From Chionis minor (Eukaryota > Chordata > Aves > Charadriiformes > Chionididae): a stretch of DNA of 64,000 nt. Within the stretch, counting starts at the first letter, position 1, and every line of letters begins with the position of its first letter. A program made the position numbers and the translations under genes. Of this stretch, positions 11,365 through 23,929 are shown piece by piece. The notes under the pieces are model-generated. The model had not been told where the DNA came from and ran no database searches. It saw only the letters and a list, made by a program, of their open reading frames with translations. The DNA is taken from NCBI GenBank assembly GCA_013398295.1, contig VZSF01002037.1:62001-126000 (forward strand), written 5' to 3'.

Positions 11365-14300
11365 TGGTTAAATTGGTACCAACTTGTACATTTCCTCACC
11401 AAATCAGTACTGTACCTCTTGCTCGTGCTACCCAAAGAATTCAGTAATTTTGAAAATTAGCTATTTTAGTTTCATTATAAAGGCTATTTTTTTAAACTAG
11501 AAAGCTAAGGGGTTTTTTTCCCCCCTCTCCATATACAGTATTATTTTAGTTTATCTTTAATCAGCTGCTCATTAAACAGCTGCCAATAAAACTCAGTAAC
11601 TGTATTTCATATCTTGCATTTCTCCTTGGAAGGCATGTTCAAGAATTCAGGAGAACACCAATTCTCCAAATCCCCTTGATATAAATGGGTTGAAATGGTA
11701 TTAACTAATGCTTAACGAGTGCAGTGCAAGTACCCACCCTCACTGACCCTCTTCTGCGCTGGCTCCTCCGTTCCCAGAAACTGGACACAGGCTCCAGTGA
11801 CAGAGCCCATGTCTCACAGCACAGGACTGTTTGTTTCTCTCCTCCTCCCTGCTGGCTCCAGGCCTCCTCCTCCTCCAAACTGTCCCCCCAGCCTACCCAC
11901 TTCTCTCAATTTTCACAGCAGAAATAGCAGTGGGGGAAGCGGCGAGACAGATGAGATGTGGGGATGGCGAGACACCCACCCAACTCTGCTTCCATGGATG
12001 CAGAAAACTCCTCCTCACAACAGTCCATCAAGAACCAAACGGAGATTTTTATGGCTAAGCACCATTTCCTCCAGATGTGAACATTGTGTTTCTACCCCGA
12101 ACTCTAATTTTACAACTTTTTTTAAAATGTGACTATTGAATACGAGATCCCAGTAGCAGCATCCACAATATAATGGCCAGATATACCGTCACCTCTTCTC
12201 CTCACCCATTCCTGCTTCTGGTCCCCTCCGAAGTTCACATTAGCTCTCTGCAACCTCCCTCAAAATCCTGATTACCAACAAAAAGAACAAGACTCAATTT
12301 CTATGAGGCAAATGGCACCTGTTTGTGGGGTTTTCCCCCACCCCTCAATCCAAATGACTTCAACATTTCATGCTGCTCCTGGTAATTTCCTTCTATAAAA
12401 TATTTTTTCTTACCCAAAGCAACAAGTCTGTCAACAGGAAATTGTCTTGAATTGGCTTTTTTTTGTTTCCTAGTTAGTATTCCCCCAATTTTTTGTTCCA
12501 AGACAATATGTGTGTATAGATATAATTCCTCAACTTTTTTTTTTTCTCTGACATGCCACTTGGTTGCTCCTCTGCCACCGGAGGCCAGCAGGACAGTGGT
12601 TGCAGGCTGCTCCCTGCCGGGGTCAGTGGCACTGACTCTCCCGAGCCCTGGTTATGGACTTCCCGTTCACCGAATAACGAGGGGCCACCAAGTCACTTCC
12701 CAGCCACAAAGTGCAGGAGGGAGTTTTAGCTGTATGAAGCATTAGTAGCCATGGCAACCATAACGCAATGACCTTTGGGCTATTTTATTACAGTGTCAAT
12801 CGATATTTCTGCCTTGGGAGAAAAACTGGGGCAGCCCCAACATTGGCCTAGAAGATGCATCGAAGAGTGGAATATTATTTTTTTTTTTCCATACTAAGGA
12901 AGATTAGAAATAGTTGTTATATAACAGGATAAGCCTTTAGTCACTAATGGAAAAAGAAAATAATAATAATAAAAAAAAATCACATTAAACTCTTCAACTT
13001 GCACCCATGTTAAAACCCAGAGTCAACCAACAGTTGGGATAAGTGCTTGTGTCCGAGTTTGTCAAATTACACAGCGCTCCGGGATTATTACAGAGCTTGT
13101 CAAAACTAGTCCAGAGGCAGAGGGGAGGATTACGGTGGGGAATTGACTTCCTCCGTCTGATTTTAATGAAAAGTCAGATTGAGGAGACAACGTTATAATA
13201 ATACTTCCAACTTCTCCCCCCTCGCCTGCCTGTTCCTGAGCCGATATCCGCACTTTGACGGGCCTTTTAGTGCGGGATGCTGGCCCCCTCCCTCCCGCTA
13301 TACATCTGATTGCCAGCCTGTAAACACGACTGCGCCATGTCAGGCTGATCAAAGCGTCATCTGTTTGGAAAAAACCAAAAAAACCCACCAAAAAAACCCC
13401 CACAACCAAACCACGCAGCAGTTTGCACTTGATCCATAATGTACATAGGACATAGAAACGCTTAACTGTAAAATTATTCATCTTAAACTCTGTAATAACC
13501 AGGCATGGCTGCTACCGATAACCTGTTATTACACATGCGTTTAAAATTCAGATAAGGAACATCCTGTTATTCCTTTTACAAACCCACCCAGCATCGTGGT
13601 TTCCCCAAGCAACATTAACCACCTTGGCTACTGGAACGACACTGGTTTACAAAGGGATTCCGCTCCTCCTCCTCCAAGGATATTTATCCCAGGTGATGCT
13701 GTCATCCAACCCAGGAGAGAAACAACACAGCATGAATAAATAAATAATAAAGTAGTGTACTCCCAACTTTCCCCACTCCCTTTCATCCTTTAATTGCTAC
13801 TTTTTCCATCCTATGTATTCTTACATATAGATCTGTACCTATCCCCAAAGCTTTATGATGAGTTGCTTGGGTTTTCTTCAGGGTTTTTAGGGTTTTTTTG
13901 TTCTTGTCATTGCCGTTTGGGGCTTTTTCCTGGTGGTTTATTTTTATCCCCGAGATCCCAGCAAAACTGCCATCGGGCAGCCTCCTGGTTACCCGGTGCG
14001 TTTCGGGAAGGCAGCATCAGGGCACTAACAAAGCCTTGTGCCTTCCTCGCTGGGTGAATCAGGAGATAATCCGGCAACACTGCCAGAAGAGTTTTTATTC
14101 AAATTCACATGCACCAGCTGCACAAGGAGCTACTTCTTTCCACAAGAAACCCTGGAGCGAGCTGTGAGGAGCCAGCACCTCCTTGCACATGTGGGAGTTT
14201 CAGCTCCACTTTATTGTCCTTCCCAGTGTAGGAACAGGCATGGACTCTGTGCCATCCCTAGGATTGCACCCGCTTCCTGCTATATTAAGGAAGAAAAGAA

Positions 14301-14937
14301 GTTTAAACCGTTCGTGTGTTCCCCATGCACAGTGAAAAAAGCCTCAATTTTAATGAAAAAAACTGAAGTTAGCGCAGAATGCCAAAAAAACCCAACCCGC
14401 TTCCGTTTTTCCTTCATTGGGGTCAGGAAGGGAAGAGAAATCTGGTGATGCTCTGCCCGGTGCCACCACAGGATGGGAAACCCAGCCCAGGATCAGGTCA
14501 CCCCAACGATGATGAGTTTAACGAGGTTCTCCCCTACCCCCCTTCAGAGCCTTTAGTATTTTGATCAGTCTTGGAACTGATCTGCGTACACTTTTCCCAA
14601 AAATCAGCATTACCGCAGCTAAAAGCTGGTTTGAGTAATATTTTCTTATAAAAAGCACTATCAAAGAATGTAAAGCGTCACCTACCAAAATAATTTTAAC
14701 ATCGCTAATGAAGTTATTTGTAAAAGATCCCCTCTCCAGGAGGTCCGTACTGCAGCCCTGCAGCCACATCTCACCATCATCAGCCTCAGTTTCTCCAGTC
14801 AAGCGGTAAAACAAGCAAACAAACCAAAAAACCCGAAGACAACAACTCTTATTGCTTCATCTGCTTTTTGTTGGACTTCCCGTAGAAAATGGTGCCTCCT
14901 TACATGGTGCTTTGCCTGCGTGGAACCAGCTGGGAAC
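11365..14937. other. Intron sequence without recognised gene or repeat
   Basis: Unique-looking intron DNA with several homopolymer patches (for example 12535-12546 T-rich and 12959-12981 A/T-rich). Open frames of up to about 140 codons are present on both strands but show no recognisable domain, splice pattern or low-stop coding signature. Confidence 0.55.
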
Positions 14938-15492
14938 TCATAGAACCATAGAATGGTTTAGGTTGGAAGGGACCTTGCAGATCATCACGTTCCAACCCCC
15001 CTCCCACAGGCAGGGACACCTCCCACTAGAGCAGGTTGCCCAAGGCCACATCCAGCCTGGCCTGAAACACCTCCAGGGATGGGGCCTCAACAACCTCTCT
15101 GGGCAACCTGTTCCAGTGCCTCACCACCCTCAAGGAAAACATTTCTTCCTAATGTTTAATCTAAACCTGCCCTCTTCCAGTTTAAAACCATTCCCCCTCA
15201 TCCTGTCACTACATGCCCCAGTAAAAAGTCCTTCCCCTGCTCTCCTGTAGCCCCCTTTAGGTACTGGAAGGCGGCAATAAGATCTCCCTGGAGCCTTCTC
15301 TTCTGCAGGCTGAACAGCCCCAACTCTTTCAGCCTCTCCTCATGGGAGAGGTGCTCCAGCCCTCGGACCATCCTTGTTGCTCTCCTCTGGACACGCTCCA
15401 ACAGGTCCATGTCCTTCTTATGTTGGGGACTCCAGAGCTGGATGCAGGACTCCAGGTGGGGTCTCACCAGAGTGGAGTAGAGGGGCAACTCA
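14938..15492 (-). mobile_element. CR1 LINE 3' fragment with ORF2 C-terminus
   Basis: In reverse orientation from tcatagaaccatagaatgg to agtggagtagaggggcaact. The minus-strand frame keeps [38 protein letters not shown] and [19 protein letters not shown], which is the conserved CR1 ORF2 C-terminus downstream of the RT. It is closely related to the copy at 62.2-63.2 kb, but retains a five-G run where that copy has four. In sense with DCC. Confidence 0.95.
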
Positions 15493-16298
15493 GAGGTGGT
15501 TGGGATTTGTAGGACACGCCATGCTAACAATTGCTGCTCTCCTGTGCTCCCAGCCTCCAAACAGCCCGTGTTGGTGTTATGTTGGCAGATAAGACCCAAA
15601 AAACCCCTCACGCCCCCAAGAAACAAGACTTTATAAAATTAATTTTGCAACTCACTGCCTACTACACCCACTACACTTTGGCCTCATTTATCAGTGCCAA
15701 ATTACTCAGCACTTAATAAAAATTGTAAACTACTTTTTTTTTTTAAAAAAACCCCACAACACTAAACATGTTGAGAAGCACTTTTGCACTCAAAGCCATC
15801 ACTGAAGTAAGAAAAACCTTAAGCTTTGAAGGTCTGTGCTGGATTTCCCCATGAAAGAGTCTTCTTTGAAAATATCCTATTATTTTGTACTACACGGTGA
15901 CTCAAAGCTCTAACCATGAACCAGAAACATTGGCGGCTAGGTGCTGCACACAAATTAGGGGAAAAAAACCCCCATGTTCATCCCAAAGACAAGGAGTGTC
16001 GGTGGCACGTAGGGAAACCTGCTCCACTACGGCACAAAGGGACCCAAGAGCAGACTGAGCATTTCTTTCAGATTTACCACTCCAAAGAGCTATTCGCTTT
16101 CACAACACGCTTCTTTCAAACCAGCTGTCGTGGTAATTCATGAGCTTTTGCATCTCCTGGGTCAGTCGGGAGCTTGGAGAAATCAACTTGGAGTCTCTCC
16201 TCCTTCTACATCACCTATTTCATCAGCATCATGCCGTGCCTCGAGCAACCAGGCTTGTACCGAGCTGTTTTACCAGCCACAACATCAGAGCACCATTA
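15493..16298. other. Intron sequence without recognised gene or repeat
   Basis: Short spacer between two minus-strand CR1 fragments. Contains mixed T and A runs at 15733-15751. Nothing else recognised. Confidence 0.5.
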
Positions 16299-16555
16299 CA
16301 CAGAATGTTAGAGGTTGGAGGGGACCTCTGGAGATCACCTGGGCCAACCCGCCTGCCAGAGCAGGTCCACCTACAGCAGGTGGCACAGGATGGTGTCCAG
16401 GCGGGTTGGGAATGTCTCCAGAGTCGGAGACTCCACCACCTCTCTGGGCAGCCTCTCCCAGTGCTCTGCCACCCTCAAAGGAAAGAAGTTCCTCCTCATC
16501 TTCAGATGGAACTTCCTATATTCAAGTTTGTGTCTGTTACCTCTTGTCCTAACTT
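16299..16555 (-). mobile_element. CR1 LINE 3' end, 'ccacctacagcagg' group
   Basis: Reads cacagaatgttagaggttgg, acctctggagatcacctggg, ggtccacctacagcaggtgg, then tctgggcagcctctcccag. On the minus strand it encodes the CR1 C-terminal wording [18 protein letters not shown]. The same group recurs at 23.7, 35.0 and 45.6 kb. Confidence 0.93.
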
Positions 16556-17803
16556 GTCCAATTACGTAGTCGAGCCTGCACAGGTCCCAACCACCCAGCA
16601 AACACCAGGTCTCCCATCCCTTCAGGATGACAACACCAAGGAGCAACTCTCGGGACTTAAATCATTCCACCATCTCCACCTGCACTCTTAAAGCGCAGAG
16701 AAAGGATCAAACAGTTATTCTTGTCACTGAAGATATGACTCCCAATGTTTATAAAGAATGTGGTTCTTTAGTCAGAAAGTATCATTTTTACTCAATGATT
16801 TAATCACAAAGAAAGATGCACTTCCAAGATAGTGCTCTCAAGTAGCATCAATTTCCTTTGCTGACATAGCACTTCTTGGTTTGCAGAGCAGAAAATACCA
16901 TCAGGAAACAAATATCTACCTTTGGCAGCTCTGTTCTAACTTTGCATTTTCTTTTTAGATACTGAAGACAGCGTCCTTTTGCCAGGCTTCTGCCTGCATC
17001 AGGTGTTCATGCCAAAGGACATCATGTCATAGGGTGTCATGACATAGTTTCTGCTAATCTTAAAAATAGGGATTTTTAAAAACCTTTAAGAAGTTGATTT
17101 TTTTTTTAATTGGGATTTTTTTTTTCCCAGGTAGCCTAAAAGGAAGGAAACATCCCTTTATATAAAACTAACAATTGTTCCATTCCTTTCAAGTCTCCTT
17201 TGTCCTACTGCAAGCATTTTTTTAGATTTCCAAACCATGAAGCAGTAGCATCTTCCTAGGGCAAAGCAAGCCCATATCCAGATGGTTTTTCTGGCACCAA
17301 TAAGCCCAGGCTATGGCAGCATTTCCTACTGAACTGGAACATACAAGAGTTTACCCTTCCAAGGAGAAGGAAGTGCAGAAAAATGTGCCTTTGCTCCATC
17401 ATTTGAGAAAAGCTTGAAGGAGCAAGGCACAGATCCAGCATCAGCTCCCTCCTCCACGGTCACCACCCTGGAGGGCAAGGAGAATCCCACGCCAACGTGA
17501 AAACTTGGATGAGCCCGTGCCACGGCTGCATTCCTGCCGTGGGGTACAGAGCAAGCACTAGTGTGCATCGCGCTCCTCCGGCACCGAGTGGGACAGGCTT
17601 TTACCTGCCCTTGCTGGAGAAGCACCTCACCTTGTCGGTCACCTTGGCTTCATAGCCTACACACCATGGGCTCAGCCAGGATGATCCTCCTTGGATCCAC
17701 ACTCATTTTAGGCTGTAGGACCATTAAACCGCAACACCGATTGCTATGTCATTTCTGCCATAAAGTTAAGCAATCCACACAAAAAACTTTAACCAGGTCC
17801 TCT
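16556..17803. other. Intron sequence without recognised gene or repeat
   Basis: AT-rich in the first half (T runs at 17099-17109 and 17119-17128) and moderately GC-richer from 17420 to 17680. No recognised exon or transposon. Confidence 0.5.
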
Positions 17804-18005
17804 GAAATTTTTCACTCAGGGTGGTGAGACCCTGGCCCAGGTTGCCCAGAGAAGCTGTGGCTGCTCCATCCCTGGAGGTTCAAGGCCAGGTTGGACAGGG
17901 CTTGGAGCACCCTGGTCTAGTGGGAGGTGTCCCTGCCCAGGGCAGGGGGGTTGGAACGAGATGGTCTTTAAGGTCTCTTCCAACCCAAACCATTCTATGA
18001 TTCTG
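17804..18005 (+). mobile_element. CR1 LINE 3' end, shortened-motif group
   Basis: Reads agggtggtgagaccctggc, ttgcccagagaagctgtgg, ccatccctggaggttcaagg, ending caaaccattctatgattctg. Same group as the copies at 1-340 and 4478-4987. Only the last 200 bp of the element are present. Confidence 0.92.
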
Positions 18006-18152
18006 TGGACCTTCTTCTACACCAACTAATGGTGTTGAACAAGATGGAACAACCAAGCACAATGAGGTACTTTTAAATGTTACGAGTAGACACCATAGGC
18101 AGGGGAATAATAATTTCCAGATTGTCGCTGTGAGAGGGGTGAAAAAAGCAGC
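18006..18152 (+). repeat. CR1-flanking segment shared with 4988-5128 (copy B)
   Basis: Starts tggaccttcttctacacc and ends gaggggtgaaaaaagcagc. Same order and orientation as copy A, again directly after a CR1 tail. Unlike copy A, it is followed at once by a second CR1 3' tail. Confidence 0.75.
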
Positions 18153-18212
18153 AAGGGGTTGGACTAGATGGTCTTTAAGGTCCCTTCCAACCTAAACCAT
18201 TCTATGATTCTC
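18153..18212 (+). mobile_element. Second CR1 3' tail abutting the shared segment
   Basis: Reads aaggggttggactagatggt, ctttaaggtcccttccaacc and taaaccattctatgattct: the last 60 bp of a CR1 with its octamer. Its placement makes the unit CR1 tail, 147-bp insert, CR1 tail. It may be an independent, severely truncated insertion or the true end of a read-through transcript. Confidence 0.85.
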
Positions 18213-19512
18213 TGAAATAATTTGTTTCCAACCACGTACCCTTTTGTGGTCTCTTCTTATCGTTCTCCCAATATTCACGGTTTACTGGCTGGTTTTAACC
18301 ACAGTAAAATGAAGCCCCGTTGACAGCATAGCTGCGAACACGGGACTGCCAGGCTAGACAGTGCTCAGTCCCACCTGACACCATTTTGATTTGCCTGAAG
18401 GTTCTTTGCTGGAATGTCTCCCTCAATAAATAGAGCCCATCCTGCAGCAGAGAAAGGAAACGTGTTGTTTGAGACGGACTTAAACAACAAACTCCCAGGT
18501 TGAATCCAATTCCAAAAGCGGCGTCTATAAATAACAGAAGATGAAGACATGGGTAAAAGCGTACAAAGTGCAAGCTACAAAGTCAGAGGATTAGAGGAAC
18601 CATTTCAAACAGAGGTGGAAACGACATGAAAATAGTAATTTTTTAAAAAATTCGTTTCCATAAGAAGATTGGGCCAAATTGCTGGTTGCTTCCAACAGCA
18701 TGGAAACATTTCCTCTGAATCTCAGAAACGAGCAAGAGGAAAGACAGATTGCAATGCAAATAAATTCATTTCAGTTAGCTGTGGATGCTGCCACCACTGT
18801 TTTTCATAAAATAAAATTTAAAAAATGATGTTTGATCACAGTATAACACGCCAATGAAAAAAAAAACTACACTCACCAAGCAAAACAGCTTTAGTTCCGG
18901 TCCAAATGTAGAGAAACAGCTTCTGGAAACAAGAACTTGAAGGAAATTTTCATTTTCTTTTCTGCTCTCTCTAAATCAATTCTTTCTAGTCTTACCAACT
19001 GTGGAAAAAGCTGAAACAAGCGTGTTGGCAATTCCAAAGCCAAGCAACGCAAAAAAACATTCAACCAGATTTCATCTTTTTGAGCCAATTTCACAGCTTT
19101 TTGCTGTCCAGCCAAGGATTGCTCTGTGTCCGAGAAGAGCACCGCAGGAGGAGCTGCCTGCTACTCACAAGCCAGTAATCCTGCATTTTGTGTTCAGATC
19201 CCAGATAGCCACAAACTTTCTTGTCTAACTGATGTTCCAGGATCTCGTGTATTTTAAACATTTCAAGCACTTAGTTTCTCGCTATTTAAAAACGTGCTAA
19301 GACACACACCCTTCATTAATTTAAGGACTCAGTACCCGGATAAAGCCAGGCAAAAGAAAAGAGTTAAGCAACTAATTTATGCCCCTAATTCTGCCTCCCA
19401 AAAAGAGCTAAAATATTATTTTCTGTCTTCCACAATTCAGTTCAGAAATCCAGATCAAATCCATCAGATCTGACCAGAGAGCAGCCTGGAAGTTGTGATT
19501 ACTCTTCCTTAC
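18213..19512. other. Intron sequence without recognised gene or repeat
   Basis: No recognised exon or transposon. The ggctggttttaaccacagt at about 18282-18300 faintly recalls the end of some avian LTRs but has no supporting context. Confidence 0.5.
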
Positions 19513-20098
19513 CGCCCTGGTTTGAGTGACACAGGACTCGTTTCTCTTCTAACGCCTGGGAAAACCGCATTTTTAAAAGACTCCAGTGCCTGAATCAGTG
19601 AAGATATTTACTTTATAGCCAGTTGCGGTGTGCTGGTTTCAAGGTCTGTGTTTCCAAGCTCACCAGTTGCAGGGATGAGGAGGAACAAGATCCAGGCACT
19701 TGCCCCAAGCTGCCAACAGGGTTATTTCATACCATAAATGGCACATTCCATAGAAATTAGGACGTTTAGTGCAAAGCTCTCTCTCCCTTGATGGCTGCGA
19801 TCCAGAGAACTTTGTACCCCGGTGCCGGATCCCTGAGCCCTTCCCTTCCTCCCAAAGCCACAGTGCTCCCGGTGTCCCACATTTGCTGTCCCCTGCTGGG
19901 AGCGCACGGCTCCCTACGGATATACTTGGCTGAGTATAATCCTTATGTATTTTATATTAGTGTCGGGATCAATATTGGTTCTTTATTAACCATCCAGTCT
20001 TATTCTATTAAATCTGTTTAGATTTCAACCCCTGGGTTTCTGTGTTTTTTTCCCCCTCTGATTCCCACTCACAGGTTGGGAAGGGTCACTGGGTAGGA
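19513..20098 (+). mobile_element. Solo LTR of an avian endogenous retrovirus (ERVL-like, tentative)
   Basis: A near-complete LTR without internal region. It starts near ctggtttgagtgacacagga. In the middle it carries the avian LTR wording gccaacagggttatttcata then ccataaatggcac (compare 'gccaaagggatattccataccat' in common bird LTRs). Near the end lie a polyadenylation-type ATTAAA at 20007-20012 and aatctgtttagatttcaacc followed by cctgggtttctgtg, the counterpart of 'ctttatctcaacccatgag'. The final bases are degraded and no clear target duplication was found. No gag, pol or env remnant lies beside it, so it is best read as a solo LTR left by recombination. Family assignment is from recalled wording only. 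Antisense to DCC. Confidence 0.72.
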
Positions 20099-21296
20099 GA
20101 ATAATTGTCTAAATGACAATAAATTGTTGCGCATTTCTCAAACAGTAACACTTACTCATCAAATCCACGTCCTCCAAGACAGGTTTTACGCTCCGGGGAC
20201 TCCATGTCACCTGGCCTGGCCTTCCAAGTCACCACCCCCCCAACCTACTGAATATTTTTGGGTAGAATCCTCTGAGACCTTGACCAGTTTGGGGGGTTTT
20301 TTCCTCTCCCTGCTTGAGCAGCGCAGCAGAGCCCAAACCTCAACAACTTCTTGTCCAGCTAAGCCTTGTCTTGGCTTTAAATGAGGGAAAGAAGGAAATA
20401 AAGTGAGAAAAACAAACCAGGCTGGAAACTAAAATATCCCTGCTCAACTTTTGGTTTCATTACTTACTCTCTTAACCCGAGGCACAATTCTCTCCCTTGA
20501 TTTTTCTTCTGTAAAATCCCACCAGCGACCGTAGTCGCTAACAACAAAAAAGCAATTCAAAAACGAGGCCTTGAAGAGTTTTATGCAAGATCGCGAGCAC
20601 GGCACTGAGGAAGGGAAGCAATGTCCCTATGCAAATTCCTAGTTAATTCAGCTCTAGCCAAGCACATTATTTTCCAAATGTGTGAAAAACTCGTTTCTGA
20701 CTTAAGGTCTTGGATGCCAGGCGCCAGCTCAGGTGAGCTTTTAGGACTGAATTCTAAACCCCATGAAAATAGGAGTTTATAATGGAAACACTGACAGACT
20801 CTAAGCTACAGCCACAGTGGTGGGAAGCACTGTAATAAAGCGAATGCAATCGCTCACCTCGTTTTACCAGATTTTATTGCCGTAGAGAAAATTAAGAAAC
20901 TTAACAACTTGCTCTCCACTAAATTGCTTTTCCTTCCCCAGACTTTTTGGTGTGCCCTTTGCGATACCGCTTACTTGTAAACATCCTCATTTTTGTCTGT
21001 GTATTAACACACATACATTTAGCACCTTAAATTAGGATTTTTTTTTCCCCTCGCTATAGTGTTTAACTTCCTATCTGGCCACTTTATTCTGAATCTTATT
21101 CAAATTAAAGCAGGCCTATTATGCAAGGCACAAAAGTTCAATTTGAGTAAAATCTGGGCAGGATTTTCTTTTTTGCATGAAAACAACAGCATAATAAATG
21201 CTAATCATTATAATCTTTTCAAAGTGAAAGCTTTTCAAGAGTATTTTTGCATTTACGAATATAAAACATGCTTCCCATTTACATTCTAAAGGTTTG
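20099..21296. other. Intron sequence without recognised gene or repeat
   Basis: No recognised exon or transposon; AT-rich. Confidence 0.5.
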
Positions 21297-21384
21297 CATA
21301 GAATCCGAGATTAGAGATGGAAGAGACCTATATGTCATCCCTTCAATCCCCTGTCAGGGCTGGATTGTATCATCTGCTAGTAAA
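21297..21384 (-). mobile_element. Old CR1-like 3' tail remnant
   Basis: Reads catagaatccgagattagag, atggaagagacctatatgtc and cccctgtcagggctggattg, the reversed 3' end of an old CR1-type element. Heavily eroded. Confidence 0.65.
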
Positions 21385-23714
21385 TATGGAATAAGAAGGT
21401 TTAAGAATTATACATTTTAGCCTGTAAACCCATAATCATCCCACATCAATCACAGCATGCAGAGAAATTTGGAAGCCTACATTTCTGTGCTGCCTCCCGT
21501 CAATCAAGTCCCAAACAAGCGCATACATCAACCACTTCCCTTGGTCAGAGAAGGGCACCAACTAGGGTAGAGAAACCTGACCCTTTTTAATTAAATGGCT
21601 TGGACGACATGGTTTATGAAACTTGAGGACTGACTTGGCTAATTTAAATCTCTCCCCCCTGCGGTGCCACGGCGGCATCACGACTGACCTATTTCTCGTT
21701 TGCCCAACAGAGTTCATCAAGGACAAACGAGAGGGTTGTAAACAGCTCCTCTCACCTTATTAAACATCGCTTCAGAAACGCGGCTAGACTGCCAGTAAGG
21801 AAGGTCAAGAAACCATTAGGAAGGTTAAACTGGAAACAAGAGAGCGCGCAAGGTGGTCACGAGATTGTTGCAAGTCAGAAAATTAAATTAACCTTAAGAA
21901 ATCCCCAAAGGTGACTACATCTTCATTACTTTTATTAGGGACAAAAGTAAAATCAAGAAATAGGGGAAGAACTATTGGAAAAAAACCCAACCACAATGCA
22001 AAGCACCAGCTACCTAGAAAGCCTTGCAGTTTCGGAAACCCCCACCCATATCTGATGATGTTCGCCCAATGTTTCCCGTTGACTGTTCATGAGTAACTGG
22101 TGCAGTTTTACCACTACGGATGTCAGCATAAAGCAGACAAATCACATGGAGGCATTTTAAAACCCGCTGCATTTGTATTCATGCTGAAATGCATTGCACG
22201 CTCATCCAAAACAGGGATCAGAAGAACACCACAGGCAAAATAGCACTTCCACATCTAAAAAATACGCTTACTCAGAACTTGGTCAGCTAAACTAGAAAGG
22301 GAGCGAGCCAAAATAACTCTGCAGGACCTACTTAAGCAAATGAAGTGGTATAGATGACTAAGCTGCCACCAGGAAATGTACTTTAATACCCAAAATGATA
22401 CTGCTGAGTCTGGACCAAAGCTTTCCTGCTCTGGCTGACCCAGCTCTCTCAACACCTCTGAGTTTTACGCTCCTCGAGATAACCAAAATTCACAGAACCG
22501 CCCACTTTTCCAGGCACGCAAGGAAACATCTGACAGACTCCAGTGTGCCCTACAGTCACTTTCAGTAAAAACCTGGAAAAACGCGCCCCCGCCATCAGTA
22601 AGCTCTAGCCAACTTGCATTTTTGGCTGGACTGCGTTGCACATGTCACATGAAGAATAACAGAGATTCTCCTGGAGATGGGGACAATGCATCCACACCCC
22701 CTCACCAAAACAGGTCAGGAACTCAAATCTTCCCTTTCACTTGCAAGAACTTCAACAAAATAAACATGGCTGCGTCTTCTTCCTCTAATGACTCTATAAC
22801 AAGACCAATCATGACTCTCTAATAAGACCGATCATTCCACCGATGCCCAAGCATGTGCTGTTTTAAGCACAGAAAGTGGCTTCCAGCACGGGAGCCCAGC
22901 AACGGAAGGAGATGAGAGTGCAGACACGTTCCTCCTCAGCGGATGCTGGCATTCAGCACGCCAGCTCCTACAAATCTCACTTCTTGGCATTTAATTCTCC
23001 CCATTCACCGTAAATGGCACTTAGAATCCAATTCATCATTATAAAATGCTATTCCGAGAGCCGGGTCCCTGATGTTCAGGATATGCAGGGCGAGCAATTT
23101 AATTCGAGGTTCACTGTGAACTCCAGATATTACGTTCAACTACCCCAAACTCTGTGACACCAAGTTTGAAATGTAAGTAGCAAATTATACTGAACTGCTC
23201 GTGGTTAAGAAAATAACACATTTCAGCAAGTGTGGCCAAAGCTTTTCCAAAGAAATAGCTCTCTGATCTTCTGTAATCTCATAAGAGAGATACAGCTATA
23301 AAATTATCCAGTTTTATCGGCTTTTCTCAGGGAAAAAGTCCTCATTGCTTGTTCTATGCCAGACATGCATGCAAGACGCCTACATTTTAACCCTGGTACG
23401 TAATAATTGCGCTACACGTTGCCCAGAAGAACAGTTTTAAGAACCTCTCCGTGATGTACCTTGTTAAAGTACACACAAATATCTTCACTTCTTTCCTGCT
23501 ACCTTGTGCCATAAGACACTAATGACACCGCCGTTGGCTAAACGTGTGTAATGTGGACAATCAACTAAAAAAAACCAAAAAACCAGCAAGAAGTATGGGA
23601 AGATGATGCTTAATCAAGTTTAATTTAGTCCAGAAAAACTAAGAGTAAGGATGAGGGGTCTGAGCAAGAGGTTGAGATTTTTAACGTGTGTTAAATTGTA
23701 ATTAAAGAAGTTAC
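21385..23714. other. Intron sequence without recognised gene or transposon
   Basis: Unique-looking intron DNA. The only structured feature is a two-unit 23-bp tandem duplication at 22790-22835. Confidence 0.5.
22790..22835. repeat. Two-copy 23-bp tandem duplication
   Basis: Unit 1 is 22790-22812 and unit 2 is 22813-22835. They start gactctataacaagacc and gactctctaataagacc, and both end with atcat. They match at 20 of 23 positions with no spacer. Confidence 0.85.
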
Positions 23715-23929
23715 CTCAACATGAGGAGGAACTTCTTTCCTTTGAGGGAGGCAGAGCACTGGCACAGGCTGCCCAGAGAGGTGGTGGAGTCTCCCACTCT
23801 GGAGACATTCCCAACCTGCCTGGACACCATCCTGTGCCACCTGCTGTAGGTGGACCTGCTCTGGCAGGGGGGTTGGCCCAAATGACCTCCAGAGGTCCCT
23901 TCCAACCCCTCACATTCTGTGATTCTGAG
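23715..23929 (+). mobile_element. CR1 LINE 3' end, 'ccacctacagcagg' group
   Basis: Sense orientation: aacatgaggaggaacttctt, gagaggtggtggagtctccc, cctgctgtaggtggacctgc, ending cacattctgtgattctgaga. Belongs with the copies at 16.3, 35.0 and 45.6 kb. Only about 215 bp remain. Confidence 0.93.

Noticed and set aside
16140..16691. Plus-strand open frame of 184 codons
   Set aside because: It is the antisense shadow of the CR1 fragment at 16299-16555.
18282..18303. ggctggttttaaccacagt, recalling the 3' end of some avian LTRs
   Set aside because: No matching LTR sequence upstream; likely chance.
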